Both the position numbers and the translations under genes were made by a program. 13,522 nucleotides of DNA. It comes from Desulfosarcina sp. GTDB lineage: Bacteria; Desulfobacterota; Desulfobacteria; Desulfobacterales; Desulfosarcinaceae. The stretch is taken from assembly GCA_030642405.1 (NCBI GenBank), contig DAOWNV010000044.1, positions 1 to 13,522 of the forward strand, given 5' to 3'. This document shows, in pieces, positions 6,012 through 13,522 of this stretch (positions are counted from its first letter, which is position 1; each line of letters opens with the position of its first letter). The notes beneath the pieces were generated by a model that was not told the origin of the DNA, searched no databases, and worked only from the letters and a program-made list of their open reading frames with translations.

Positions 6012-7571
6012 ATGACAAAAACGAATCAGTGGTCTGTCCTGATCATCGACGATGAAGCCGATATTCGTGAAGTCACATCTTTGACGTTGTTGGATGCCGG
6101 GTACACAGTTGAAACCGCTGCCAATGGTGCCGAAGGGCTGGACTTGTGCGAACAATTCAAGCCAAAAATAGTCATCACCGATGTCCGCATGCCCGTCATG
6201 GACGGCATCCAGGTGCTGGAGACCATAAAGAAGCGGTTTCCGGATACTGAAGTAATCGTGGCAACGGCTTATGGCGAAATGGATATCGCTATCCGGGCGC
6301 TTCAGCTGGATGCTTCCGATTTCATCACAAAACCCATGCATACGGAAGCTTTGATAGTAGCCCTGGAGCGGGCCAAGCACCGGTCCCTCACCCGACAACA
6401 GCTCAAGGATTACACCCGACAACTGGAACAAGGGCTGTCCCGCACAACCAAACAACTGGAAGAGACCGTCGCTTACCAAAAGCGACTCATTGAAAGCTCA
6501 ATGGACGGCATTTTAGGATGTGATATTAATGACAAGGTAGTCACTTTCAATAAAAGTATGGAAAAAATGCTGGGACTCGACCGCTCAGAGGTGCTTCATC
6601 AGGCGGCACTGTCCACTTTTTTCAGTGATGAAGAATATTTCCGCTTACGAGAAGCCCTGGCCGCTTCCAGCCATGGTGGAAAAGGCATTTTGATGCTCTA
6701 TGAAACCTTCTTCCTGGATCGCGGAAAACAACCGGTTCCGGTCCAGTTGTCAGCGGCCCTTTTAATGGATGAAAAAAAACCCGCAGGCCTGGTGTGCTTT
6801 GTCCGTGACCTGCGACGTATCCATCGTCTTGAGCAGGAGATGGCCAATCAGGCCGAATTGCTCCATCAGGACAAAATGATGTCTTTAGGCAGATTGGCGG
6901 CCAGCGTAGCCCACGAAATCAACAACCCCCTGGCCGGCATCCTTAACTACATCCGGTTGATGCTTCGAACCGTGAATAAAGGCCCCCTTCCCCAAAATAA
7001 ACACGATCAGTTCGCTCAATACCTGACAACAGTTGAAGCGGAAACCGATCGTTGTTCGAAAATCGTCTCCAACCTTCTCACCTTCTCACGGCGTACACGG
7101 GTATCGATGGAGCCGGTATGCATCAGTGAGATATTAGATCGAAGCATCCTGCTGGCCGGGCACAAACTGGAACTGGGTAATATTAAATTAACAACGAGTA
7201 TCCCCAACCAGTTGCCATGCGTTGTCGGTGATGGGAACCAGCTTCAGCAATGCCTCCTAAACCTAATTTTTAATTCGGTTGACGCCATGCCCAACGGTGG
7301 GAACCTGACCATTACTGCAACATCAAAAGATAATCTGGAAACGGTTATTGTACAGGTAAGCGACACCGGCCATGGAATAAACGAAGAGGCATTGTCACAT
7401 ATTTTCGAGCCCTTTTATACGACCAAACAAGAAGGTCATGGCATTGGGTTGGGTTTGTCGACGACTTACGGTATAATCGAGCATCACGGCGGCACCTTGA
7501 CAGCCCGAAGCCTGCCAGGTGAGTCAACCACGTTCGAAATCAGACTGCCGGTCCGGAAAGCAACTCCATGA
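6012..7571 (+). CDS. Soluble hybrid sensor histidine kinase, REC-PAS-HisKA-HATPase
   Basis: A 519-residue cytoplasmic kinase; no transmembrane segment or signal peptide is seen. Residues 8-122 are a receiver domain with acidic pocket Asp13/Asp14, phospho-acceptor Asp57 (ITDVRMPVMDG) and Lys107. About 123-155 is a coiled-coil-like linker, and 156-268 is a PAS domain (MDGILGCDINDKVVTFN). The dimerisation/phosphotransfer domain has His301 in VAHEINNPLAG. The ATPase domain has the N box Asn417/Asn421, G1 DTGHG (451-455), F box FEPFYTT and G2 GHGIGLGL (475-482). All catalytic motifs are intact. I prefer the ATG at 6012, with GGAAGGG 9 nt upstream, over the in-frame ATG at 5994, which has none. The stop overlaps the start of the sigma-54 activator (ATGA), so the two are very likely partners. 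The receiver could accept a phosphoryl group from its own kinase core or from another kinase. Confidence 0.93.
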   Translation: MTKTNQWSVLIIDDEADIREVTSLTLLDAGYTVETAANGAEGLDLCEQFKPKIVITDVRMPVMDGIQVLETIKKRFPDTEVIVATAYGEMDIAIRALQLDASDFITKPMHTEALIVALERAKHRSLTRQQLKDYTRQLEQGLSRTTKQLEETVAYQKRLIESSMDGILGCDINDKVVTFNKSMEKMLGLDRSEVLHQAALSTFFSDEEYFRLREALAASSHGGKGILMLYETFFLDRGKQPVPVQLSAALLMDEKKPAGLVCFVRDLRRIHRLEQEMANQAELLHQDKMMSLGRLAASVAHEINNPLAGILNYIRLMLRTVNKGPLPQNKHDQFAQYLTTVEAETDRCSKIVSNLLTFSRRTRVSMEPVCISEILDRSILLAGHKLELGNIKLTTSIPNQLPCVVGDGNQLQQCLLNLIFNSVDAMPNGGNLTITATSKDNLETVIVQVSDTGHGINEEALSHIFEPFYTTKQEGHGIGLGLSTTYGIIEHHGGTLTARSLPGESTTFEIRLPVRKATP

Positions 7572-9304
7572 CGAGAACAAAAAGGAAATTAGGAAAGCAA
7601 CAAAGTATCCGTTGCAACCATTGGCTGGATGTGATGGACGAATTGAATATCGGTGCCTTTGTCGCCGACAGTCATCGCAAAATCACGGCTATCAATCTCA
7701 GCGCCCAAGCGCTTTTGGGACTTCGTGCATCGGAAGTACAAAATCAGGACTGCAGGGAAATATTTACCGGGGTTCCCTGCACGGTCAATTGCGTGCTGAA
7801 TCATCCCGACGCCGCCGGTGACAGGAATCCGGATATAGAGGTTGTCGATGAAAAAAACCAGCGGCACCTGATCACACGTATGGCCACGCCCATTTTTAAT
7901 TCTCAGGAAGAAATTGCCGGCTGCATGACCATTTTGCAGGACCACTCTCCCATCACCCAGCTCATCGATCGACTGCATTATGAAGAGAGAAGACTTAAAA
8001 TCATACTCGATAATCTGGATTTAGGCATTTTTTCCGTAAACCGTGGAGGATTGATCAATTTTTTTAACAAGGCCGCAGAAAACATCTCCGGGTATGATCG
8101 TCACCAGGTCCTGGGCCAATCCTGCACAATGATTTTCTCAGGAGAACAATCACCGGATGTCTGCGAATTAAAAGCATCCATCGCATCGGGAGAAAACCGC
8201 AGCAGTCATCAGGGCCGAATAATCCATAAAGACGGCATCGCCATTCCCATTCGCGCCAATTATATCGCGTTGAAAAATGATAAAAACTCGATTGTCGGCG
8301 GATTGGCAACCTTTCATGATATGACCCTTGTGCACCAGTTCAACAGGGCCATCAGCAATCGATACACGTTTCACGACATGATCGGCAAGGACCCGATCAT
8401 GCGTAAAATCTTCGAAATGGTTACCGTGGTTGCGCCCAGCAATGCGACGGTCCTGATAGAAGGTGCGACAGGAACAGGAAAAGACCTTCTGGCCAAGGTC
8501 ATCCATTCGTCCAGTCCCCGATCAAACAAACCGCTGGTAAAGGTCAACTGCGCGGCGATTCCGGAAAACCTAATGGAATCGGAAATTTTTGGATACGTAA
8601 AAGGCGCCTTTACCGGAGCCGACAGGGATAAACCGGGACGGTTCTCAGATGCGCAAGGAGGAACGATATTTTTGGACGAGATCGGCGACCTTCCGCTTTC
8701 CCTTCAGGCAAAACTGCTCAGGGTGCTCGAAGACAAAGAATTTTATCCCTTGGGATCTCGCCGAACGAGAAAAGTGGACGTACGCATCATTTCCGCCACC
8801 AACCGCCAACTCCAAGTCCTGGTTGAAAAAAAGCTGTTTCGAGAGGATCTATTCTACCGGCTGAATGTGATGCGTATCGAATTACCACCACTAAAATATC
8901 GCAGAGGTGATCTCCCCCTTTTGATTAGCCACATCGTTCGCAGTCTGTGTGCTGCCCGTACAGTGGCACCTCCGGTAATTTCAAAAACAGCAATGAACAT
9001 ACTACTCAACTACGACTACCCTGGTAACGTGAGAGAACTGGAGAATATTTTGGAGCATGCCTTGATCATTTGCCGGGAAGCCGTTCTCCAAGTTGACCAC
9101 CTTCCGGATTATCTTAGACAGGTTCAGCAATCCGTCGTAACAAAAAATGATTCGGCCATACCGACAGGCCAAAAATATCGTGAACGACAGGTAATTGAGG
9201 ACGCATTGGAAAAAGTCAGCGGTCACCGTGGTAAAGCAGCAAAGGAATTGGGTATCGAACGAACAACCTTGTGGCGTAAGATGAAAAAATTTGATCTTTT
9301 ATAA
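7568..9304 (+). CDS. Sigma-54 enhancer-binding activator, PAS-PAS-AAA+-Fis, no receiver
   Basis: A 578-residue cytoplasmic activator that remodels sigma-54 RNA polymerase. PAS1 is at about 20-127 and PAS2 at about 143-255. The AAA+ domain (about 268-500) has Walker A GATGTGKD (299-306; the common form is GESGTGKE), sigma-54 contact loop GAFTGA (346-351), Walker B GTIFLDE (365-371), and FREDLFYRLNV. The C-terminal Fis-type helix-turn-helix is at 552-576 (RGKAAKELGIERTTLWRKM). Both PAS domains carry cysteines at matched positions: Cys62 and Cys75 in PAS1 (with Cys71 between them), Cys186 and Cys199 in PAS2. This could support redox, metal or cofactor sensing, which is inference. It has no receiver domain although it is translationally coupled (4-nt overlap) to a histidine kinase that has one. 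Its targets are unknown; I found no clear -24/-12 promoter in the window. It ends 18 bp before the convergent SPOR gene with no obvious terminator. Confidence 0.95.
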   Translation: MTRTKRKLGKQQSIRCNHWLDVMDELNIGAFVADSHRKITAINLSAQALLGLRASEVQNQDCREIFTGVPCTVNCVLNHPDAAGDRNPDIEVVDEKNQRHLITRMATPIFNSQEEIAGCMTILQDHSPITQLIDRLHYEERRLKIILDNLDLGIFSVNRGGLINFFNKAAENISGYDRHQVLGQSCTMIFSGEQSPDVCELKASIASGENRSSHQGRIIHKDGIAIPIRANYIALKNDKNSIVGGLATFHDMTLVHQFNRAISNRYTFHDMIGKDPIMRKIFEMVTVVAPSNATVLIEGATGTGKDLLAKVIHSSSPRSNKPLVKVNCAAIPENLMESEIFGYVKGAFTGADRDKPGRFSDAQGGTIFLDEIGDLPLSLQAKLLRVLEDKEFYPLGSRRTRKVDVRIISATNRQLQVLVEKKLFREDLFYRLNVMRIELPPLKYRRGDLPLLISHIVRSLCAARTVAPPVISKTAMNILLNYDYPGNVRELENILEHALIICREAVLQVDHLPDYLRQVQQSVVTKNDSAIPTGQKYRERQVIEDALEKVSGHRGKAAKELGIERTTLWRKMKKFDLL

Positions 9305-9322
9305 AAATCTGCAACCTTGTGG

Positions 9323-10783
9323 TCAACTGTCGGGCCTATTGTAGTTTGCTACATAATAATCGTCGACCATTCCTCGCATTTTTAAATTCTCTCCAAAAAC
9401 CTTTGCAGCGGCCTTTGTCTCAAAATGGGATATACGTACCTGATACCAGGTCTTGCCCCCACCGGACGCCCGAGTCCAATAGGCATCCATTCCATTGTTT
9501 TTCAACCGGTCCACGTACCGTCGCGCATCGGATTCTTTCAGATAAGCAGCTACCTGGATGGTGAACGGATCAGCAACAAGCACGATAACCTGCTCCGGGG
9601 GTGTTTCCACGGTTTTTGGCGGTGATGACAGATGCATTACCGTATTGATGACCAGCAGGGCCACACCGGCAATGGACAACCCCATGGCAGCCCATTTCAC
9701 GATTACTTTTGCTCGTCTGGATCGTATGCTTTTTCGGATTTTGTCTGCTCTTTGAGAAAAACCGGCAATACATCGGGATAAGAACGTTCTCAATTCTACC
9801 TGCACCGCACGAATCGTTGGGCCAATGACCGATCGTCTGATCCGCCGACTTTTTCGGGAAGAGACCATTTCGGATTTCATCAAGGCAGGTGAAAATGCTT
9901 CGGCCATACGTTTTCGCTCGGACAAATCGATCTCTTCCAATATCGAATCAACTCGACTCAAAAGATGCCTGGTCACAGAGCCTGAGCAAATAGTCATTGA
10001 ACAGGCTGCAATGCCTTGAAGCAATGCAGTATTTCGGTCACCGCGTTCGTATCGATCCAGGTAAACTTTCAAAGCGAGCGTATCCGAACGTGATAAGGAC
10101 AGAAAAAAATCCGCCATGTGATGAACCAGATCATCCGGTAGTGATACGCCTGCATCCACCAGTTGCCTATAGGTCTTTAAGGCAGTTAAATCACAGCACC
10201 GTTCATCAAGGAAAAACTGCGCAACCATTGGCAAGATTTCTTTGTCATCTTCATGAGTATTTTTAATCCTTGCCACAATGGCATGGGTTTGACGGGTTAC
10301 AGTTTTACCGGCCAGTACACCATTGAGCCAGTTTACAGCAACATCCCGATCGTGGGGAAAACTGATCAGGTATGCCTCGACTACATCATCTGAGGGCAGG
10401 TCCGTCTTGGCTTGGGCCATCTGGAATCTGGCCGTTTGTGCCAGCAGCTTCCTGGCCGGGGCTTGTCTGGAGGAAGGAGAGAAAAAAAAGCTATCCACTG
10501 TATTAAGAGCACCGGCAAGTACCTGACGAACCTCCCTGAGCATGCCGGCCCGTTCCCAAACCGCTGCCTCGTCTATCAGCCGATCGATACGATGGCGCCC
10601 TATGGCGGCAAACACGGCGCCGGTAATCCAGTAGGCAACAAGAAGAAAGACAATACCAGGCACGACCATCCACTTCGGCCCCATGGTACCGACCAATAGC
10701 GGCAAGATCACCAATGCGGCCACGCCACCCAGAATCAGGGCAGTCCACAATCTAACTGCCGAATGTTTACACCAAAGTTCCAT
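9323..10783 (-). CDS. Three-helix membrane protein with C-terminal SPOR domain
   Basis: A 486-residue protein. Hydrophobic segments at 11-31 and 38-60 form an N-terminal hairpin. About 62-355 is a mostly helical region with repeat-like character but no family I recognise. A very basic stretch (RKSRRIRRS, 310-318, and 346-360) precedes a third membrane helix at 363-383. About 403-480 is a SPOR domain (DPFTIQVAAYLKESDARRYV, then WYQVRISHF). SPOR domains bind glycan strands stripped of stem peptides, typical of division septa. The topology implied is N-in, a large cytoplasmic middle domain, and periplasmic SPOR, which fits positive-inside. The ATG at 10783 directly follows the TGA of the penicillin-binding protein gene. 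Context suggests it recruits or regulates that synthase at the division site, somewhat like FtsN or DamX in logic but not in sequence. The middle-domain function is unknown. Confidence 0.82.
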   Translation of the reverse strand: MELWCKHSAVRLWTALILGGVAALVILPLLVGTMGPKWMVVPGIVFLLVAYWITGAVFAAIGRHRIDRLIDEAAVWERAGMLREVRQVLAGALNTVDSFFFSPSSRQAPARKLLAQTARFQMAQAKTDLPSDDVVEAYLISFPHDRDVAVNWLNGVLAGKTVTRQTHAIVARIKNTHEDDKEILPMVAQFFLDERCCDLTALKTYRQLVDAGVSLPDDLVHHMADFFLSLSRSDTLALKVYLDRYERGDRNTALLQGIAACSMTICSGSVTRHLLSRVDSILEEIDLSERKRMAEAFSPALMKSEMVSSRKSRRIRRSVIGPTIRAVQVELRTFLSRCIAGFSQRADKIRKSIRSRRAKVIVKWAAMGLSIAGVALLVINTVMHLSSPPKTVETPPEQVIVLVADPFTIQVAAYLKESDARRYVDRLKNNGMDAYWTRASGGGKTWYQVRISHFETKAAAKVFGENLKMRGMVDDYYVANYNRPDS

Positions 10784-12775
10784 TCATTTCTTTCTGAGTG
10801 CAACCGAAATCGATTGCTCCGTTTCCATCTTATCTACCTTTCCGGTTTGGATGTTCACCCTTTTAAAATAGATATTAGCAGGTGCCATGAAATCCCTTGG
10901 CGGTTCCCCTTCGGTTGCATGTTTCATAAAATTCGCCCAGATGGGTGCTGCCCCCCTTCCTCCCGTGATACCTGAACCATTTTGGTCATACATGCCCTGC
11001 CCTCGATCAAAACCGACCCAAACCGAGGTGCTCAAGGTTGGTGTAAAACCGGAAAACCAGGCATCATTGTATCCGTTGGTGGTACCGGTCTTACCGGCTG
11101 CCGGTAAGGTAAAGCCCTTTTTCCGGACCATTTTTCCCGTCCCATGTTCAATGACATCCTCCATCATATCAACCAACTGGTAGGTAATGGTTTCATTGAG
11201 CATCCGTTCTCCTGTGATAATATGTTCCTCCAGGACACGACCGTTGACATCTTCCACCCGGCGTATCCAATAAGGCGAATGGCGTACGCCCCCCGATGCA
11301 AAAGTGGAATATGCGATTGCCATTTCAAGAGGACTAACTCCAGAGGTACCCAGTGCTACCGAATAAACCGGGTCCAATGGGCTTGTGATACCACAGCGTC
11401 GTGCGACGTGGGTCACACCCTCGGGACCGGTTTCCTCCACCAGTTGTGCAGCAACGGTATTCACCGACTCGATAAAAGCTTTTTTCATAACCATGGGTCC
11501 GAAAAAGCGTCTTTTAAAATTACGCGGTCTCCAGGCCCTTTTACCGGGAACGGGTATGGAGACCGGCTTGTCGACCATTACATCTGCCGGTGATTTATTC
11601 AGCGTTTCCAAGGCTGCGTAATAAAGAAAGGGTTTGAAACCCGAGCCGGGCTGACGGTTGTTTTTCAGTGCACGGTTGTAAGGTGTCTGAAAAAAATCTC
11701 TCCCTCCCACCAATGCCTTAACCGCTCCTGTTTTTACCTCTACAGCAACCAGTGCACCCTGTAGTAAAGGACTGTTGTCCGGCAAGGATGAGTCCCCTTG
11801 ATCTCGCGTACTGTCCATCAACGATTCAATATGGGTAATGCCCTGCTGCAGGGCTGCTTCCGCCTGCTGCTGAAATTGGACATTCAAGGTTGTGAATACC
11901 CGTAACCCGCCGTGATAAACAACTTCCGAACCATAGGTCTCCTCTAAGGATTTCATCACCGCATCCAGAAAATAGCTGTCTACCCGCAACGATCGGCCAT
12001 GGACGCGCAGGTCAATCGGTTCGGAAGCTGCTTCTCTCGCCTCTTCCGGGCTGATCATTTTGCTCGTTACCATCCGCTCAAGGACCACCTTTTGCCTTTC
12101 CCCGGCACGATCCGGATATCTGAACGGGTTGTATCGGGTGGGAGATTTCGGCAAACCTGCGAGAAGAGACGCCTCGGCCAGCGTTAACTCACCGGCGGAT
12201 TTACCGAAGAAGGTCCGCGCAGCTTCACCGATGCCATAAGCACCGACACCGAAAGGAATCTGATTGATATAGGTCTCTAAAATATCCTGTTTGGAAAACT
12301 GGGATTCAATCTGAAGGGCAACCAGCAGTTCCCGAAATTTTCTAATGTATGTTTGTTCAAAACTGAAAAAAAGGTTTTTTGACAGCTGCTGCGTAATCGT
12401 GGAAGCACCCTGAATTTTTCCGTGTTCGAATAATGTGATCCAAAGGGCTTTTGCCGTACGCAGCTTATTGATTCCACGGTGTTCCCAAAAACGGTGATCT
12501 TCAGTCGCTAAAATCGCCTGAATAAAAACATATGAAACATCTTCCAGTGCAACCGTCTCCCGCCCTCCAATGGTCAATATGGGGCGTCCATCTTCACTGT
12601 AAATTTCCGTGGCCGGTGTATCGTTTATCCGTCCAATTGGTTCCGGTACCTGAGGCAAATCTTTGACCACCAATAAAAACAGGCAAAACAGCCCCGTTCC
12701 CGTCAACGCGGCCATAGTCACAACAAGATAGAACAAGAAAGCCGCAATTCTAAGAATGCGCAGCATAAATGTCAT
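10784..12775 (-). CDS. Bifunctional class A penicillin-binding protein (PBP1A family)
   Basis: A 663-residue bifunctional peptidoglycan synthase anchored by one N-terminal helix (about 8-37). The glycosyltransferase (GT51) domain, about 55-235, polymerises lipid II; its catalytic Glu92 is in TEDHRFW, with QGASTITQQLSKN (122-134) and the second Glu149 in RKFREL. The transpeptidase domain, about 335-625, has nucleophile Ser378 in GSGFK (SXXK), SVN (437-439) and KTG (562-564, in GKTGTTNGYNDAWFSGF). All catalytic motifs are present. It is shorter than E. coli PBP1A (about 850 residues) and lacks room for the OB-fold insertion. The ATG at 12775 overlaps the upstream stop as ATGA. The AAGGAGG lies only 3 nt before it, so the ATG at 12766 (12 nt after) is an alternative start. 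It is followed without a gap by the SPOR protein gene, so both are probably made together for the same wall-building task. Confidence 0.95.
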   Translation of the reverse strand: MTFMLRILRIAAFLFYLVVTMAALTGTGLFCLFLLVVKDLPQVPEPIGRINDTPATEIYSEDGRPILTIGGRETVALEDVSYVFIQAILATEDHRFWEHRGINKLRTAKALWITLFEHGKIQGASTITQQLSKNLFFSFEQTYIRKFRELLVALQIESQFSKQDILETYINQIPFGVGAYGIGEAARTFFGKSAGELTLAEASLLAGLPKSPTRYNPFRYPDRAGERQKVVLERMVTSKMISPEEAREAASEPIDLRVHGRSLRVDSYFLDAVMKSLEETYGSEVVYHGGLRVFTTLNVQFQQQAEAALQQGITHIESLMDSTRDQGDSSLPDNSPLLQGALVAVEVKTGAVKALVGGRDFFQTPYNRALKNNRQPGSGFKPFLYYAALETLNKSPADVMVDKPVSIPVPGKRAWRPRNFKRRFFGPMVMKKAFIESVNTVAAQLVEETGPEGVTHVARRCGITSPLDPVYSVALGTSGVSPLEMAIAYSTFASGGVRHSPYWIRRVEDVNGRVLEEHIITGERMLNETITYQLVDMMEDVIEHGTGKMVRKKGFTLPAAGKTGTTNGYNDAWFSGFTPTLSTSVWVGFDRGQGMYDQNGSGITGGRGAAPIWANFMKHATEGEPPRDFMAPANIYFKRVNIQTGKVDKMETEQSISVALRKK

Positions 12776-13522
12776 GGCCCTCCTTCAAGGTGGGGCCAGT
12801 GAAATCGACTGTTGGCTGACCTGGATAGTCGAGGTTCCAAAAGTGCGCGCACCTGCCTGACCGACCACTCTTTGCCAACAATGATATGGATCTGTTGCCC
12901 CTGGGGCGCATCCATTTCAACACCGATCCGAATCAGGTCGGAATGAACTTCATCGCTTATCCCCACACGCACCGGTGTGCCTTCGGCAACCAGCAAAGCA
13001 GACGGATGGAGAAAGATACCCTTTTGGCTTTTCAGCGGCAGTGTGTCCACTGCCATAAAAAACCGGTCGGCCGGATAAATACGACCGACAAACTCCTCTC
13101 TTTCTTCCAGACGGCCCGATAAGACAGGTTGTTCATCCTCTTCGGCCCGAAGCTGCTGATCACTCACCGTCGTATAACTGAGCACATTATTGTTTCGATC
13201 CAGAAGATAGATCCCCACCTGGTCGTTTTCTCTCTCCAGATAGACCCTATCCCAGCTTCTATCAGCAGTGAGGCGTAACATTAGAATCGGGGAAAACAGC
13301 TTGCGTGAAACGGATTCAGGAAGGTTGATGTAAAGGTCTTTAAACTTATCCGTTGAAATCATGGTCCCATGGGCTGAACCCAACCCATGGACAAGTTGGG
13401 CCAGGGAAGCGGCTTCACTAGCCTCGCGCCGAGCTGTGAGTTGACGGGTCACCATTTGCTCCAGGGTTTGTGTGGCCACCTGTTTCAACCGCCCCTGGTC
13501 CCATACGCTGCCCGACTCCGGA
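12772..13522 (-). CDS. Unrecognised envelope-operon protein, N-terminus beyond window edge
   Basis: The frame is open to the right edge with no stop, so the visible 249 residues are a C-terminal part. An in-frame TTG at 13488 is not a persuasive start. I do not recognise the family. The first visible part (to about residue 60) is a helical, Gln/Ala/Glu-rich stretch (QTLEQMVTRQLTARREASEA). A middle part has alternating strands, including GIYLLDRNNNVLSYT, which resembles the beta-hairpin of Cache/PAS-like extracellular sensor folds. The end has more strands (PVRVGISDEVHSDLIRIG, QIHIIVGKEW). No membrane helix is visible in this part; one could lie upstream. It overlaps the penicillin-binding protein start by 4 nt, so a role with that synthase, such as an activator or sensor, is plausible but unproven. 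Confidence 0.75.
   Translation of the reverse strand, partial: PESGSVWDQGRLKQVATQTLEQMVTRQLTARREASEAASLAQLVHGLGSAHGTMISTDKFKDLYINLPESVSRKLFSPILMLRLTADRSWDRVYLERENDQVGIYLLDRNNNVLSYTTVSDQQLRAEEDEQPVLSGRLEEREEFVGRIYPADRFFMAVDTLPLKSQKGIFLHPSALLVAEGTPVRVGISDEVHSDLIRIGVEMDAPQGQQIHIIVGKEWSVRQVRALLEPRLSRSANSRFHWPHLEGGP

Noticed and set aside
5889..6479. A 196-codon open frame on the minus strand
   Set aside because: It lies antisense to the receiver and linker of the kinase, has no ribosome site and no recognisable protein features. It is a shadow of the kinase gene.
9264..9322. Direct repeat CAACCTTGTGG at 9264-9274 and 9312-9322
   Set aside because: An 11-mer repeated once is expected by chance many times in a window of this length. 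It crosses from the helix-turn-helix codons into the intergenic gap with no further similarity.
1..13522. Sigma-54 (-24/-12) promoter serving the local activator
   Set aside because: I looked in the intergenic regions for TGGCAC-N5-TTGC and found no good match, so the activator targets are probably outside the window.
1..13522. CRISPR arrays, tRNA/rRNA genes, insertion sequences, phage or defence genes
   Set aside because: No regular spacer-repeat pattern, RNA gene, transposase, integrase or terminal inverted repeats were seen; gene content is housekeeping, regulatory and envelope.

Overview
The window reads as chromosomal DNA of a Gram-negative bacterium. It encodes an outer-membrane efflux lipoprotein with its periplasmic adaptor, and a periplasm-facing penicillin-binding protein. 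The PAS-rich cytoplasmic signalling pair with a sigma-54 activator and the style of the intergenic DNA suggest a Desulfobacterota-type (former deltaproteobacterial) lineage, but that placement is an inference from gene style and no rRNA or other marker is present. Base composition looks even, and I see no insertion sequence, integrase, tRNA, rRNA or CRISPR array.

Layout. (1) 1-2431, minus strand: a tripartite efflux operon, with the TolC/NodT-type outer-membrane lipoprotein first and overlapping the membrane-fusion adaptor, which runs off the left edge. The RND pump gene is presumably beyond it. (2) 2432-2812: a 381-bp AT-rich divergent intergenic region with two inverted repeats. (3) 2813-3043, plus: khpA, a small KH-domain RNA-binding protein standing alone. 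(4) 3121-5828, minus: a compact gntR-trpB-trpA operon in which both junctions are 8-nt overlaps. A HutC/UTRA-type GntR regulator leads a tryptophan synthase pair that departs from the usual sequences at several normally conserved places. No other trp gene is nearby. (5) 5829-6011: a regulatory region holding tandem heptamers abutting the gntR start, a TTGTC-AA-GACAA inverted repeat that fits a HutC-type operator, and a good sigma-70 promoter for the rightward genes. (6) 6012-9304, plus: a soluble histidine kinase with an N-terminal receiver (REC-PAS-HisKA-HATPase), overlapping by 4 nt a PAS-PAS-AAA+-Fis sigma-54 activator that has no receiver of its own. (7) 9323-13522, minus: an envelope operon of an unrecognised protein open at the right edge, a bifunctional class A penicillin-binding protein, and a three-helix membrane protein ending in a SPOR domain. 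The three are overlapping or directly abutting.

How they may work together. The gntR-trpBA operon looks self-regulated through the palindrome, which also lies upstream of the kinase promoter and so could couple the two divergent units. The kinase and activator probably form one pathway sensing a cytoplasmic cue; the paired cysteines in both PAS domains of the activator make a redox or metal cue possible. The PBP-SPOR operon points to septal or localised peptidoglycan synthesis. The most interesting items are the GntR-controlled divergent trpBA with its operator and heptamer leader, the kinase/activator pair with its receiver on the kinase side, the cysteine-bearing PAS pair, and the PBP operon with a SPOR partner and an unknown companion.
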